DNA of 64,000 nt from Sphingomonas xanthus (GTDB lineage Bacteria; Pseudomonadota; Alphaproteobacteria; Sphingomonadales; Sphingomonadaceae): assembly GCF_007998985.1 (NCBI RefSeq), contig NZ_CP041659.1, positions 1,920,001 to 1,984,000 of the forward strand, given 5' to 3'. How positions within the stretch are numbered: the stretch's first letter is position 1; the number at the start of each line of letters is the position of its first letter. Below, piece after piece: positions 7,922-15,420 of the stretch. Both the position numbers and the translations under genes were made by a program. Under the pieces are notes generated by a model that saw nothing but the letters and a program-made list of their open reading frames with translations, did no database searches and had not been told where the DNA came from.

Positions 7922-9676
7922 ATGCAGGCTGCTGCGAAACGCTCGGCCGCGCCTATTGGCGTGCGCTCCCAGGCCGGGAACCGGGCCCATGGCATTCGCT
8001 CTCTCGCGGATGACAGCGCGCTTCTCGACGCCTTGCCGATTGCCGCCGGAATTTTTGGGCTACGCGACGGAAAACTGTGGGTCTATGCACTCAACCGCCG
8101 CTTCTTCGACGTCGCGGAGTGCGGCGGCGATACTGCCGCCTTCGCCGAGATGTTCCACCATTATGCCGACAGCAGCAGCGGCCGGTTCGTCCGCCAATTC
8201 CTCGACAATCCAGCAACGTCCGCGGACGAGCTCGACATGGTTGAGGGCGATGGACCACAAAAGCGTTACCTGAAGCTGAAGCTGGCACCGCTGACCGCCG
8301 ATTCCCGGGGCAAGGCGCGCTGTCTGGTCAGCGTGGTCGACCGCACTATCGAGGTCCAGGCGGAGAACAACCTTCGCGCCGAAATGCTGCGCGACAGCCT
8401 GACCGGTCTTCCCAACCGGCTGAGCTTTACGGAAACGGTCGAAGCGCGCGGCGCCGACCCGCGCGAGCAGGACCATGCCGTGCTGGTTGTCGACATGTTG
8501 CGGTTCAGCCGAATCAATGAATCGATGGGCAGCCTTGCTGGCGACGAGTTGCTCATCACTTTTGCCCGGCGGCTGATGTCGGCGCTTCGCGGGGGCGATA
8601 TTCTGGCCCGCACCGGCGGCAATGAATTCGGAATTCTGGTCAAGCTCAAGCGCGGGGTTGAGGATGCGCTTGCCGCGGCCGAGCGGATTCAGCAGGTGCT
8701 GGCCACGCCGTTCAAGCTGAGCGAGCTGGAAATCCGGGTCGACTGTGCGATCGGAGTCGCGCTGATGCTGGCCGGTCAGGACGCGGAAGAACTGTTCCGC
8801 AATGCCCAGTTTGCGGTCAAGCAGGCCAAGGCAGCCGGCCGTCCGCAAGTCTATGAGCCCAAAGAGGCCAGCGCGGCGCGGCGCCGCTTCTCGATCGAAA
8901 CTGAACTTCGGCGCGCGCTCGACAAGGACCAGCTCAACCTTTTCTACCAGCCGCTGATCGACCTGAAGTCGGGCGAAGTCGCCGGGTTCGAGGCGCTGGC
9001 CCGCTGGACGCATGAGGACCGCGGGGACATCAGCCCGGCCGAGTTCATCCCGGTTGCCGAGGAAAGCGGGCTGATCCTTCACCTCGGCCGCTGGGCAATG
9101 GACAAGGCGGCGGCGACGCTGGCCGATTGGGACCGGCAGGTCGGTGAGACCCTGCCGCTCTATGTGGGCGTCAATCTGTCGGCGATCCAGGTCGCGCGCG
9201 ACGATATTGCGGATGTCGCCGCGAGCGCACTGCGCTCGAGCGGGCTTGCCGGCAATCGCCTGACACTGGAGCTGACCGAAAGCTCGATCGTACAGGACCC
9301 GGCGCGCGCCACGCGGGTGTTCGAAGCGCTGAAGGCGCTCGATGCAACTGTCGCGATGGACGATTTCGGCACTGGCTATTCGAGCCTCGCCTATCTCCAG
9401 CGGCTGCCGATCGACGTCCTCAAAATCGACAAGAGTTTCGTCAGCGGGATGATGCGCGATCCCGATGCGGTCGCGATCGTGCGGGCGGTGTTGAGCCTTG
9501 CCGACGCGCTCGGCATGTCGACGACGGCCGAAGGTATTGAAACAGTGGAACTGGCGACGACGCTGGCAACGCTGGGCTGCGCGTCGGGCCAGGGTTTCTA
9601 TTTCGCCAAGCCGCTCGAGGCCGCATCGGCGCTCGACTATTGGAAAGAACGGCGCCGCTCCCTCGCGCGCCAATAA
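7922..9676 (+). CDS. PAS-like/GGDEF/EAL protein, probable c-di-GMP phosphodiesterase
   Basis: 584 residues in three parts: an N-terminal sensory region (about 30-140, PAS-like, beginning SLADDSALLDALPIAAGIFG), a GGDEF domain (about 150-310) and a C-terminal EAL domain (about 325-575). The GGDEF motif is changed to GGNEF (232-236), so diguanylate cyclase activity is doubtful, although an RxxD inhibitory-site motif (RGGD, five residues upstream) is kept. The EAL domain keeps the metal and catalytic motifs: EAL (357-359), VNLS, ELTES, DDFGTG (480-485), KIDKSF, AEGIET and GQGF. I infer active hydrolysis of c-di-GMP, with GGNEF perhaps acting as a GTP sensor. No membrane segment is seen. Confidence 0.9.
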   Translation: MQAAAKRSAAPIGVRSQAGNRAHGIRSLADDSALLDALPIAAGIFGLRDGKLWVYALNRRFFDVAECGGDTAAFAEMFHHYADSSSGRFVRQFLDNPATSADELDMVEGDGPQKRYLKLKLAPLTADSRGKARCLVSVVDRTIEVQAENNLRAEMLRDSLTGLPNRLSFTETVEARGADPREQDHAVLVVDMLRFSRINESMGSLAGDELLITFARRLMSALRGGDILARTGGNEFGILVKLKRGVEDALAAAERIQQVLATPFKLSELEIRVDCAIGVALMLAGQDAEELFRNAQFAVKQAKAAGRPQVYEPKEASAARRRFSIETELRRALDKDQLNLFYQPLIDLKSGEVAGFEALARWTHEDRGDISPAEFIPVAEESGLILHLGRWAMDKAAATLADWDRQVGETLPLYVGVNLSAIQVARDDIADVAASALRSSGLAGNRLTLELTESSIVQDPARATRVFEALKALDATVAMDDFGTGYSSLAYLQRLPIDVLKIDKSFVSGMMRDPDAVAIVRAVLSLADALGMSTTAEGIETVELATTLATLGCASGQGFYFAKPLEAASALDYWKERRRSLARQ

Positions 9677-9737
9677 CGCGACAAGACTGACGCGCGTCAC
9701 CTGGGCGATCGACGCGCCGGCTCACGCTTGCGTCGCA

Positions 9738-9765
9738 TTGAACCCTCCTTAATCTATGTTACAAG
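9738..9765 (+). promoter_or_regulatory. Possible sigma-70 type promoter for the small PilZ gene
   Basis: TTGAAC (9738-9743) and TACAAG (9760-9765) are 16 bases apart and lie 29 bases upstream of the PilZ gene start. The surrounding stretch is unusually AT-rich for this genome. This is pattern matching only. Confidence 0.35.
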
Positions 9766-9793
9766 CCGATTGAGGCATCGGGGGTTGCGCAAA

Positions 9794-10060
9794 ATGAGGG
9801 AGCCTGGACAGATCAAACGTTCGCCGCGGGTCGATACGCGGTTTCCGGCGACATTGATCAATGCCGACGGGGACTCTGTCGCGGTCATCGTCACGGACGT
9901 AAGCCGCGAGGGTTGCCGACTGGAAACCGGCGATACGCTCAAGATCGGCGAGAAAGTGGAATTGCGGGTGCCGAAGCTAGGCACTTATCCCGCACAGATC
10001 CGCTGGGCGCTGGGCAACGACGCCGGTGCAATCTTCCTGGAGCCGGTTATCCTCCCCTAG
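9794..10060 (+). CDS. Small PilZ domain protein
   Basis: An 88-residue single PilZ domain, the common c-di-GMP receptor fold. The RxxxR element is RVDTR (in KRSPRVDTRFPA) and the D-x-S-x-x-G element is DVSREG, followed by CRLETG. These are the two parts that clamp a c-di-GMP dimer. It follows the GGDEF-EAL gene on the same strand after 117 bases and may be linked in signalling, but it has its own promoter-like sequence. The ATG at 9794 was chosen because it opens the domain; the longer in-frame extension contains non-coding-looking residues. The convergent cca gene overlaps the last 14 bases. Confidence 0.85.
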   Translation: MREPGQIKRSPRVDTRFPATLINADGDSVAVIVTDVSREGCRLETGDTLKIGEKVELRVPKLGTYPAQIRWALGNDAGAIFLEPVILP

Positions 10061-11225
10061 GCAGCGATGCCACTACCAGGTCTTCGAATAATTCGCCGTC
10101 CGGAAAGTCCGCAGCTTCCCACTTGTCCTCGATCGCTCTCAGCGTGCGTGCGACCTCGGGACCCTGCGGCACACCCCGCGCGATAAGATCGCCGCCGCCG
10201 ATGGGAAGGCGCGGCGGTGTCCAGCCGGCGATCGAGGCCGCTTCCCCCGTCCGTCCTGAAAGCAGCAACCGGTCGACCGCACCTTCGATGCCGATCCGGT
10301 AGGCGAGAGGGCGGGGATCGCGCTCGACTGGGCCGGCGGCGCTTTCCAGCCGCTTGCGCGCCTTGTTCGACAGCTTGAGCCGCGCGGCGACACGGCCGGC
10401 AATGTCGGGATCGCGCGGGAGCAGTGCGGCGAGCCGGCGCAGCGGGTCGGGCTTGATTCCTGCCGAACCTTCTGCCGCGACGAGCGCCTCAAGCCGCGCA
10501 ACGTCGGCGATTTCGGGAACCACCGGGACGAACAGGCCCTTGTCGTGCATCAGCCGAACGGTCGGCGCCGGGTTGTCCAGCGCCAGTAATTTCAGCAATT
10601 CGTCGGCGATTCGTTCGCGCGACAAGGCCATTAGGTCGTTGGCCCGGGCGACGCAGGCCGCAAGCGCTTCCGGGTCGGGTGCGCCATGGCCGTAGCGGGC
10701 ATGGAAACGGAAATACCGAAGGATTCGAAGATGATCCTCGGCGATACGTTGCAGGGGTTCGCCGATGAATTTGAGGACACGGGCCTCAAGGTCCGCAAGC
10801 CCGCCGAAATAGTCGCTCACCTCGCCAGTCAGGGGGTCGGCATAGAGCGCGTTAATGGTGAAATCACGCCGCCCGGCGTCCTCTTTCCAGTCTTCGGTGA
10901 AGGCGACGGTAGCGCGACGACCGTCGGTCGAAACATCCGAGCGCAAGGTCGTTACCTCGACAACCGTTCCCGACGAAACCGCGGTAATCGTGCCATGCTC
11001 GATCCCGGTCGGCACTGCCTTGATTCCCGCGGCCTCAAGCCGGCGAATCACCTCATCGGGCCTAAGGCGCGTGGCAAGATCCAGATCGTCATGGGCAACG
11101 CCAAGCAGCGCATCGCGGATTGCGCCGCCGACGAGGCGGCATTGGCCTTTTTCCGCATCGAGCGCCTTCAGCAGCCGCCGGATTCCCGGCCGGTCGAGCC
11201 ATAGAGCCGGATCGAGCATGGTCAT
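10047..11225 (-). CDS. cca: CCA tRNA nucleotidyltransferase / poly(A) polymerase family
   Basis: Adds or repairs the 3' CCA end of tRNAs, or in some bacteria acts as poly(A) polymerase. The head domain has VGGAIRDALLG (32-42) and the catalytic DLD (47-49), then RRDFTINALY and the helical neck motif RILRYFRFHARYG. The length is 392 residues. The start ATG (11225) forms an ATGA overlap with the NUDIX stop, so translation is coupled; the longer frame to 11300 is not needed. Together with the NUDIX and DUF1285 genes it makes a compact three-gene unit that I recall from other alphaproteobacteria. CCA-adding and A-adding types cannot be separated here. Confidence 0.92.
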   Translation of the reverse strand: MTMLDPALWLDRPGIRRLLKALDAEKGQCRLVGGAIRDALLGVAHDDLDLATRLRPDEVIRRLEAAGIKAVPTGIEHGTITAVSSGTVVEVTTLRSDVSTDGRRATVAFTEDWKEDAGRRDFTINALYADPLTGEVSDYFGGLADLEARVLKFIGEPLQRIAEDHLRILRYFRFHARYGHGAPDPEALAACVARANDLMALSRERIADELLKLLALDNPAPTVRLMHDKGLFVPVVPEIADVARLEALVAAEGSAGIKPDPLRRLAALLPRDPDIAGRVAARLKLSNKARKRLESAAGPVERDPRPLAYRIGIEGAVDRLLLSGRTGEAASIAGWTPPRLPIGGGDLIARGVPQGPEVARTLRAIEDKWEAADFPDGELFEDLVVASLPRGG

Positions 11226-11806
11226 GACAGCGCCGCCACCCGCTTCGCGAGGTTGACGAGCATCGCCGCGGTGGCGCCCCAAATGGGACGCCCCTGCCAA
11301 TCGATCTGGTAATAATGGCGCGTCGCGCCGCGGAACTCAGCGGTCATGCGCCGCTGGTTGACGGGGTCGAGGACAAAATCAAGCGGCGCTTCGAACCAGT
11401 CGGCAACTTCCGCCTCATGGGGATGGAGCGGCAAGTCGGGCGGGATCAGGCCCACCACCGGGGTCACGCAGAAGCCGGTGACGGTGCGGTAGCGGTCGGC
11501 CTCGCCGATCAGGTGAACCATCGCGGGTTCGAGGGCGATCTCCTCCCAGGCTTCGCGCAATGCCGCGGCGCGGGCGTCCTCACCCTCATCGATTCGCCCG
11601 CCGGGAAAGGCGATCTGGCCGGGGTGGGTGCGAAGGTCGGGACGGCGAACCGTCAGGATGATCCCCGGGTCTGGTCGGTCGGTGATGGCGACGAGCACCG
11701 CCGCGGCGCGATGCGGGTCGTCGCAGCCTTCGACGAGGTCGCCGGCAAGGAGCCCCGCAGGCGCTGCGGCGCCAAGCGCGCTGCGGAGCGAATCGACTAG
11801 AGTCAT
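11222..11806 (-). CDS. NUDIX hydrolase, CoA pyrophosphatase-like
   Basis: A 194-residue NUDIX protein. The Nudix box runs about 70-92: G-RIDEG-E-DARAAAL-REAWEEIAL. The last glycine of the consensus (EExGU) is alanine here. Upstream, RTHPGQIAFPGG matches the UPF0035-type signature seen in CoA pyrophosphatases such as NudL, so coenzyme A or a related nucleotide pyrophosphate is the likely substrate. The start MTLVDSLR at 11806 gives an ATGA overlap with the stop of the upstream DUF1285 gene, and its own stop overlaps the start of cca in the same way. Three genes chained by 4-base overlaps argue strongly for one transcript. Confidence 0.88.
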   Translation of the reverse strand: MTLVDSLRSALGAAAPAGLLAGDLVEGCDDPHRAAAVLVAITDRPDPGIILTVRRPDLRTHPGQIAFPGGRIDEGEDARAAALREAWEEIALEPAMVHLIGEADRYRTVTGFCVTPVVGLIPPDLPLHPHEAEVADWFEAPLDFVLDPVNQRRMTAEFRGATRHYYQIDWQGRPIWGATAAMLVNLAKRVAALS

Positions 11807-12366
11807 GACAAGGGAAAGAAAATGCCGTCCGACCATACGCCCGGCGGGTCACGGGCTTCGGCCAAAGCAATTTCGGCCAGTTCATAATAGAGCGGGCGCG
11901 CCAATTCGGCTTCCAGGCCAAAGCGGACCGCGACCCGAGGCGAGGGGCCGTAATCGGTTTCGCTCAAATGCAGCGGATGGTCGCCGCCGACGAGAAGCGC
12001 GTCGCCGCTGTCGAGGGTGAGGCCGATGCGCCGCTGCTCGCCTTCGCCTTCCATCGTCATCTGGATCGCGCGGAAGGCCGTCGATTCGACCTCGATCGCA
12101 AGCTTCTCGACGGGGGTGACGAGCACATGGCTGCCATCCGGCTCGCGGCGAAGCACGGTCGAGAAAAGCCGGACCATCGCCGGCCGCGTTATCGGCGACC
12201 CGCGATAATACCAGGTCCCGTCACGGGCGATGCGCATGTCGCTATCGCCGCAATGCTCCGGATTCCAGCGGTTGACCGGGGGCGGTCCGCCGCGCGCGTC
12301 GATTGCAGCCGCAAGCTCGGCCAAGCTGCGGCCCTGGGCGTCGATCGGGGTGTGGCGTTCAGGCAT
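11803..12366 (-). CDS. DUF1285 domain protein
   Basis: A 187-residue cytoplasmic protein that I recognise as the DUF1285 family, from the WNPEHCGDSDMRIARDG stretch and the TWYYRGSPITRPAMVRLFST motif. DUF1285 proteins are widespread in alphaproteobacteria and lack a known biochemical role. The start at 12366 (MPERHTPID) leaves 48 bases to the divergent SDR gene; longer open frames on this strand run through that gene and are shadows. It is first of the DUF1285-NUDIX-cca unit, joined to the NUDIX gene by an ATGA overlap. Confidence 0.85.
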   Translation of the reverse strand: MPERHTPIDAQGRSLAELAAAIDARGGPPPVNRWNPEHCGDSDMRIARDGTWYYRGSPITRPAMVRLFSTVLRREPDGSHVLVTPVEKLAIEVESTAFRAIQMTMEGEGEQRRIGLTLDSGDALLVGGDHPLHLSETDYGPSPRVAVRFGLEAELARPLYYELAEIALAEARDPPGVWSDGIFFPLS

Positions 12367-12414
12367 GGCATCGGATGTAGGCGAGGGCGAACGGCGATGG
12401 TAGGGCGCTTGTCC

Positions 12415-13149
12415 ATGAGCGGAACGAACGACAGGACGGCAATCGTTACCGGCGGCGGCAAGCGCGTCGGGCGGACGGTGGTCGAGGCGCTGCTTGCCGA
12501 TAACTGGACGGTGATCGCCCATGTCCATCATGCCGAGGACGAGGTCCCCGCCGGCGCGATCCCCGCGGTAGCCGCGCTCGACCGGCCGGACTGTGCGGCG
12601 CGGATCTTTGCCGTGGCCGAGCGCTACCCACCGGTGCGGCTTCTGGTCAACAATGCCGCGCGGTTCGCGCCGGATTCGCTCGGCCAGGCGAGCGCGGACG
12701 AATTTCATGACCATATGGCGGTCAATGCCCGGGCGCCGATGCTTCTGATCGATGAGCTGGTTCGCCGCCATCGCGGGGGCGAGGCGCTGGTGGTCAATCT
12801 GCTCGATGCCAAGCTGGCGGCACCCAACCCCGATTATCTGAGCTATACCTTGTCAAAATACGCGCTCGCCGGGCTCGGCGAAGTCGCGGCGCGCGCGCTT
12901 GCCGGGCGGGGAATCCGGGTCAACGCGATCGCCCCGGCATTGATGCTTCCATCAGGCGATCAGGACGACGCCGCGTTCGCAAAGGTTCATGCGCTCAATC
13001 CGCTCAAGATTGGGGTCGAGGTCTCGGACCTGGTCGCGGCGCTGCGCCACCTTATTGATTCGCAGACAATGACCGGCCAGACGCTAGTGCTCGACGGTGG
13101 GCAGCGGTTCATGGCGATGGCGCGCGACGTGCAGTTTCTGGAGGACTGA
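12415..13149 (+). CDS. SDR family oxidoreductase, pteridine reductase (FolM)-like
   Basis: A 244-residue short-chain dehydrogenase. The cofactor loop is TGGGKRVG, with an arginine in the position that favours NADPH, and the NNAA motif follows. The active site reads NLLDAKL...YTLSK: Y144 and K148 are standard, but the usual serine is an aspartate, D131. Asp in this place is the mark of pteridine reductases (PTR1, FolM). The next gene, with no gap (TGA then GTG), is FolB-like dihydroneopterin aldolase. I infer reduction of dihydropterins or dihydromonapterin in folate or pterin metabolism. An alternative ATG lies 18 bases upstream (12397). Confidence 0.85.
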   Translation: MSGTNDRTAIVTGGGKRVGRTVVEALLADNWTVIAHVHHAEDEVPAGAIPAVAALDRPDCAARIFAVAERYPPVRLLVNNAARFAPDSLGQASADEFHDHMAVNARAPMLLIDELVRRHRGGEALVVNLLDAKLAAPNPDYLSYTLSKYALAGLGEVAARALAGRGIRVNAIAPALMLPSGDQDDAAFAKVHALNPLKIGVEVSDLVAALRHLIDSQTMTGQTLVLDGGQRFMAMARDVQFLED

Positions 13150-13572
13150 GTGAGCGACGAGGTGGTGAAGCTGGTCGGGATGGTGCCCGACCGCCTGAAG
13201 GTCCGGCAAAGCCGAATCCTGCTCGATTCGCTCGACGTCATGACCGACATCGGCTTCCATGAATTCGAGGTCGGCAATCCCCAGCGGTTGCTGGTGACGG
13301 TCGAAATATGGCTGGAAGACGTCGCGCCGCCGGCTGACGACGATCATGGGTCCGCCTGGAATTATGATTTCCTTCGGAGCGAGGTGGTCCGCATCGCGCA
13401 GGAGCGGCGCTACAATCTGCAGGAAACGCTCGTCCATGCGATCTTCGACCGGGTTGCAGCTAGCCGAGGGGTGAAGGCGCTAAGGGTTCGCAGCGTGAAA
13501 CCGGATATCTACCCCGATGCCGCCGGCGTCGGTGTCGAGATCGCCTCCTATTCGGGGCGCTCCCCGGAATGA
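13150..13572 (+). CDS. folB: Dihydroneopterin aldolase family protein
   Basis: FolB converts dihydroneopterin to 6-hydroxymethyl-dihydropterin and glycolaldehyde, or epimerises it, in folate synthesis. In 140 residues I see the tunnelling-fold pattern MTDIGFHEFEVGNPQRLLV, WNYDFL and NLQETLVHAIFDRV, with glutamate E104 (in LQETLV) suited to bind the pterin, and the late strand KALRVRSVKPDIYPDA. It starts with GTG straight after the SDR stop, so the pair is translationally coupled. The N-terminal 15 residues are longer than in E. coli FolB. A role beyond folate (monapterin) is possible. Confidence 0.85.
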   Translation: MSDEVVKLVGMVPDRLKVRQSRILLDSLDVMTDIGFHEFEVGNPQRLLVTVEIWLEDVAPPADDDHGSAWNYDFLRSEVVRIAQERRYNLQETLVHAIFDRVAASRGVKALRVRSVKPDIYPDAAGVGVEIASYSGRSPE

Positions 13573-13785
13573 CGAGTTTTTTCGACAAACGGACATGATT
13601 TGGCGCGGTATATGCCGCAATCGGAACAAAATTCGTTGCGCGGCCATTATCGCATGATTAAGGGTGGCGCGTATCTGCCGATGATATAGTAATACATCGG
13701 TGGCTCCATGACGCGGCTGTGGTGGGAATATCGTCGCCCCGGCAGGTCATGGAACGCACGGAACGTCGAGGAGACTTGCGGTTTA
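13573..13785. other. Promoter region of the ton cluster
   Basis: A 213-base gap with AT-rich patches (TTTTTTCGACAAA; AAAATTCG; ATATAGTAATA) between folB and tonB. It contains the inverted repeat listed separately. No further gene is visible. Confidence 0.5.
13678..13700. promoter_or_regulatory. Inverted repeat upstream of tonB, operator candidate
   Basis: CCGATG (13678-13683) and CATCGG (13695-13700) are perfect inverted half-sites around an 11-base AT-only-but-one spacer (ATATAGTAATA). It lies 86 bases before the tonB start. TonB clusters are often iron-regulated, but these half-sites are not a recognisable Fur box. Which protein binds is unknown. Confidence 0.35.
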
Positions 13786-14457
13786 ATGTCCTACGCCAAT
13801 CGCAGACAGATGAGTTCCAACCGCACCGCGGCGATTATCATCGTGGCGCTCATCCACATTGCTCTCGGCTATGCCCTGGTGACGGGTCTTGCCTATAACG
13901 TCATCAAGAAGGCGGCCGAGGATTTGAAGACTTTTGACGTCGAGGACGAGCCGCCGCCTCCGCCTGAGGAGCCGCCGCCCCCGCCGGAACGGACGGAAGT
14001 GCCGCCGCCACCGCAAGTGGTTGCGCCGCCGCCGATCGTTCGCGTCAATACGGTCGCCCCCCCGGTGGTCTCGACCCCAGTGGCTCCGCCGCCGGTGATC
14101 ACTGAGACCGCGCGTCCGGCGCCGCCGGCGCCGCCGGCGCCGCCCCCGCCGCCACGCGTTTCGCAGGCCGCCCGTGCCCGCGGTGATCTTCCGTCGCTCT
14201 TTTCGACCGACGATTATCCGCAGTCGGCGATTCGTAACGAGGAGCAGGGAACGACTTCGGTCCGCCTGACCATCGGGACCGACGGCCGCGTGTCCGACTG
14301 CACCGTGACTGGATCTTCGGGTTCTTCATCGCTGGATTCGACGACCTGCAGCATTCTTCGCCGTCGCGCCCGCTTCACACCGGCGAAGGACCAGGCGGGT
14401 AACCCCATTTCGGATACGACCACCACGCGTATTCGCTGGCAGCTACCCGACGATTAA
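13786..14457 (+). CDS. tonB: TonB energy-transducing protein
   Basis: TonB couples the proton gradient harvested by ExbB/ExbD to outer-membrane receptors that import siderophores, vitamins and, in sphingomonads, many carbohydrates. The 223-residue protein has one N-terminal membrane helix (about 14-37) carrying the conserved histidine (H24 in ALIHIAL), a Pro-rich periplasmic rod (about 55-135: runs of PPPPPEEPPPPPE and APP repeats) and a C-terminal TonB domain (about 145-223: YPQSAIRNEEQGTTSVRL). Two cysteines (SDC...TTC) flank a Ser/Gly-rich loop and could form a disulfide. GAGGAG lies upstream of the chosen ATG; a second ATG at 13810 is possible. exbB follows after 48 bases. Confidence 0.93.
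   Translation: MSYANRRQMSSNRTAAIIIVALIHIALGYALVTGLAYNVIKKAAEDLKTFDVEDEPPPPPEEPPPPPERTEVPPPPQVVAPPPIVRVNTVAPPVVSTPVAPPPVITETARPAPPAPPAPPPPPRVSQAARARGDLPSLFSTDDYPQSAIRNEEQGTTSVRLTIGTDGRVSDCTVTGSSGSSSLDSTTCSILRRRARFTPAKDQAGNPISDTTTTRIRWQLPDD
14118..14144 (+). repeat. 9-base tandem repeat in the tonB Pro-rich rod
   Basis: GGCGCCGCC occurs three times in direct succession, followed by the near copy CCCGCCGCC. In frame it codes Ala/Pro repeats of the periplasmic rod. Slippage here would change the rod length by three residues without breaking the frame. Confidence 0.75.
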
Positions 14458-14505
14458 GAATTTCAACACCTACAAACCAAAGATTCACATAGGAAAGTCA
14501 AAGAT

Positions 14506-15336
14506 ATGGCAGCTCCAACCCTGATCCTCGCGGCCGCCGCTGCGCCCGCTGGTGACAACCCCTACGGCCTGATGCAGGCGCTTCATGAAGGCGGCCTCAT
14601 CAGCTGGGCGACCTTTATCATCCTGGTCGGCATGTCGGTGTTCAGCTTCTACATCCTGTTCACCAAGCTGCTGCAGCAGCAGAAGATCATGAGCCAGGCC
14701 AACAAGGTTCGCGCGAGCTTCTGGAACGCTCCGAACCTGCGCGAAGCCGCCAACAAGCTTGAAGCCCGCAGCGCCTATCGCGCGATCGTCGAAGATGCGC
14801 TGATCGCCCAGGACCAGCACGGCAAGCTGACCGACCCGATCGACCAGCACGATTGGATGGCGAACAGCCTGGCCCGTTCGCAGGGTTCGATCACTGCCCG
14901 TCTCGGCGAAGGCCTTGCCTTCCTCGCGACCGTCGGTTCGACCGCGCCGTTCATCGGCCTGTTCGGTACCGTCGTCGGCATCTACCGCGCCCTGATCAAG
15001 ATCGGTGCGGCGGGCGACGCGTCGATCTCGACGGTTGCCGGCCCGGTCGGTGAAGCGCTGATCATGACCGCGCTCGGCCTGGTCGTCGCGGTTCCGGCGG
15101 TGCTTGCCTACAACTGGCTGATCCGTCGTAACAAGTCGATCACCGAAGATCTCGCAGCCTTCACCAACGACGTTCATGGTTATCTGATGTCGAACGGCGC
15201 CGTGAAGCCGGCGATGGCGACCACAGCTGCCAAGCCGGGCGCGCAGACCCGCACCGCAGCTGCGCCGTCCCCGCGGGGCAGCGAGCCGGTTCGCCCGGGC
15301 ATGACGCCGACTGGCGCCCAGAGCGACCGCTCGTAA
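14506..15336 (+). CDS. exbB: ExbB-type MotA/TolQ/ExbB proton channel protein
   Basis: ExbB forms the inner-membrane pentamer that surrounds ExbD and powers TonB. The 276-residue protein has a short N-terminal hydrophobic or periplasmic part, a first helix near 33-55 (SWATFIILVGMSVFSFYILF), a cytoplasmic loop, and two later helices around FLATVGSTAPFIGLFGTVVG (about 142-165) and LIMTALGLVVAVPAVLAYNW (about 185-206). The APFIGLFGTV motif is the family hallmark. The C-terminal 45 residues are polar, rich in Ala/Pro/Thr. The gene is the second of four in the ton cluster, with AGGAAAG about 10 bases before the ATG. Confidence 0.94.
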   Translation: MAAPTLILAAAAAPAGDNPYGLMQALHEGGLISWATFIILVGMSVFSFYILFTKLLQQQKIMSQANKVRASFWNAPNLREAANKLEARSAYRAIVEDALIAQDQHGKLTDPIDQHDWMANSLARSQGSITARLGEGLAFLATVGSTAPFIGLFGTVVGIYRALIKIGAAGDASISTVAGPVGEALIMTALGLVVAVPAVLAYNWLIRRNKSITEDLAAFTNDVHGYLMSNGAVKPAMATTAAKPGAQTRTAAAPSPRGSEPVRPGMTPTGAQSDRS

Positions 15337-15354
15337 CGAGTAGTAATCCGGATA

Positions 15355-15382
15355 CGGACCGGTGCCGAAAGGTACCGGTCCG
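15355..15382 (+). promoter_or_regulatory. GNRA-capped hairpin between exbB and exbD
   Basis: CGGACCGGTGCC (15355-15366) pairs with GGTACCGGTCCG (15371-15382): 12 base pairs, one of them G-U, closed by the tetraloop GAAA. No T-run follows, so it is not a classical terminator. It begins 18 bases after the exbB stop and ends 38 bases before exbD. It probably shapes RNA stability or processing and so the ExbB:ExbD ratio. Confidence 0.6.
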
Positions 15383-15420
15383 GAACCGGGCCAAAGACGA
15401 ATATCGAGGAAGCCAATCAC

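Noticed and set aside
8060..9700. 546-codon open frame antisense to the GGDEF-EAL gene
   Set aside because: It mirrors the codon positions of a well-defined gene and shows a low-complexity Arg/Gln/Ala composition typical of shadow frames.
13585..13620. Sigma-70 promoter TCGACA ... TATATG upstream of tonB
   Set aside because: Spacing between the two boxes is over 20 bases, outside the normal range.
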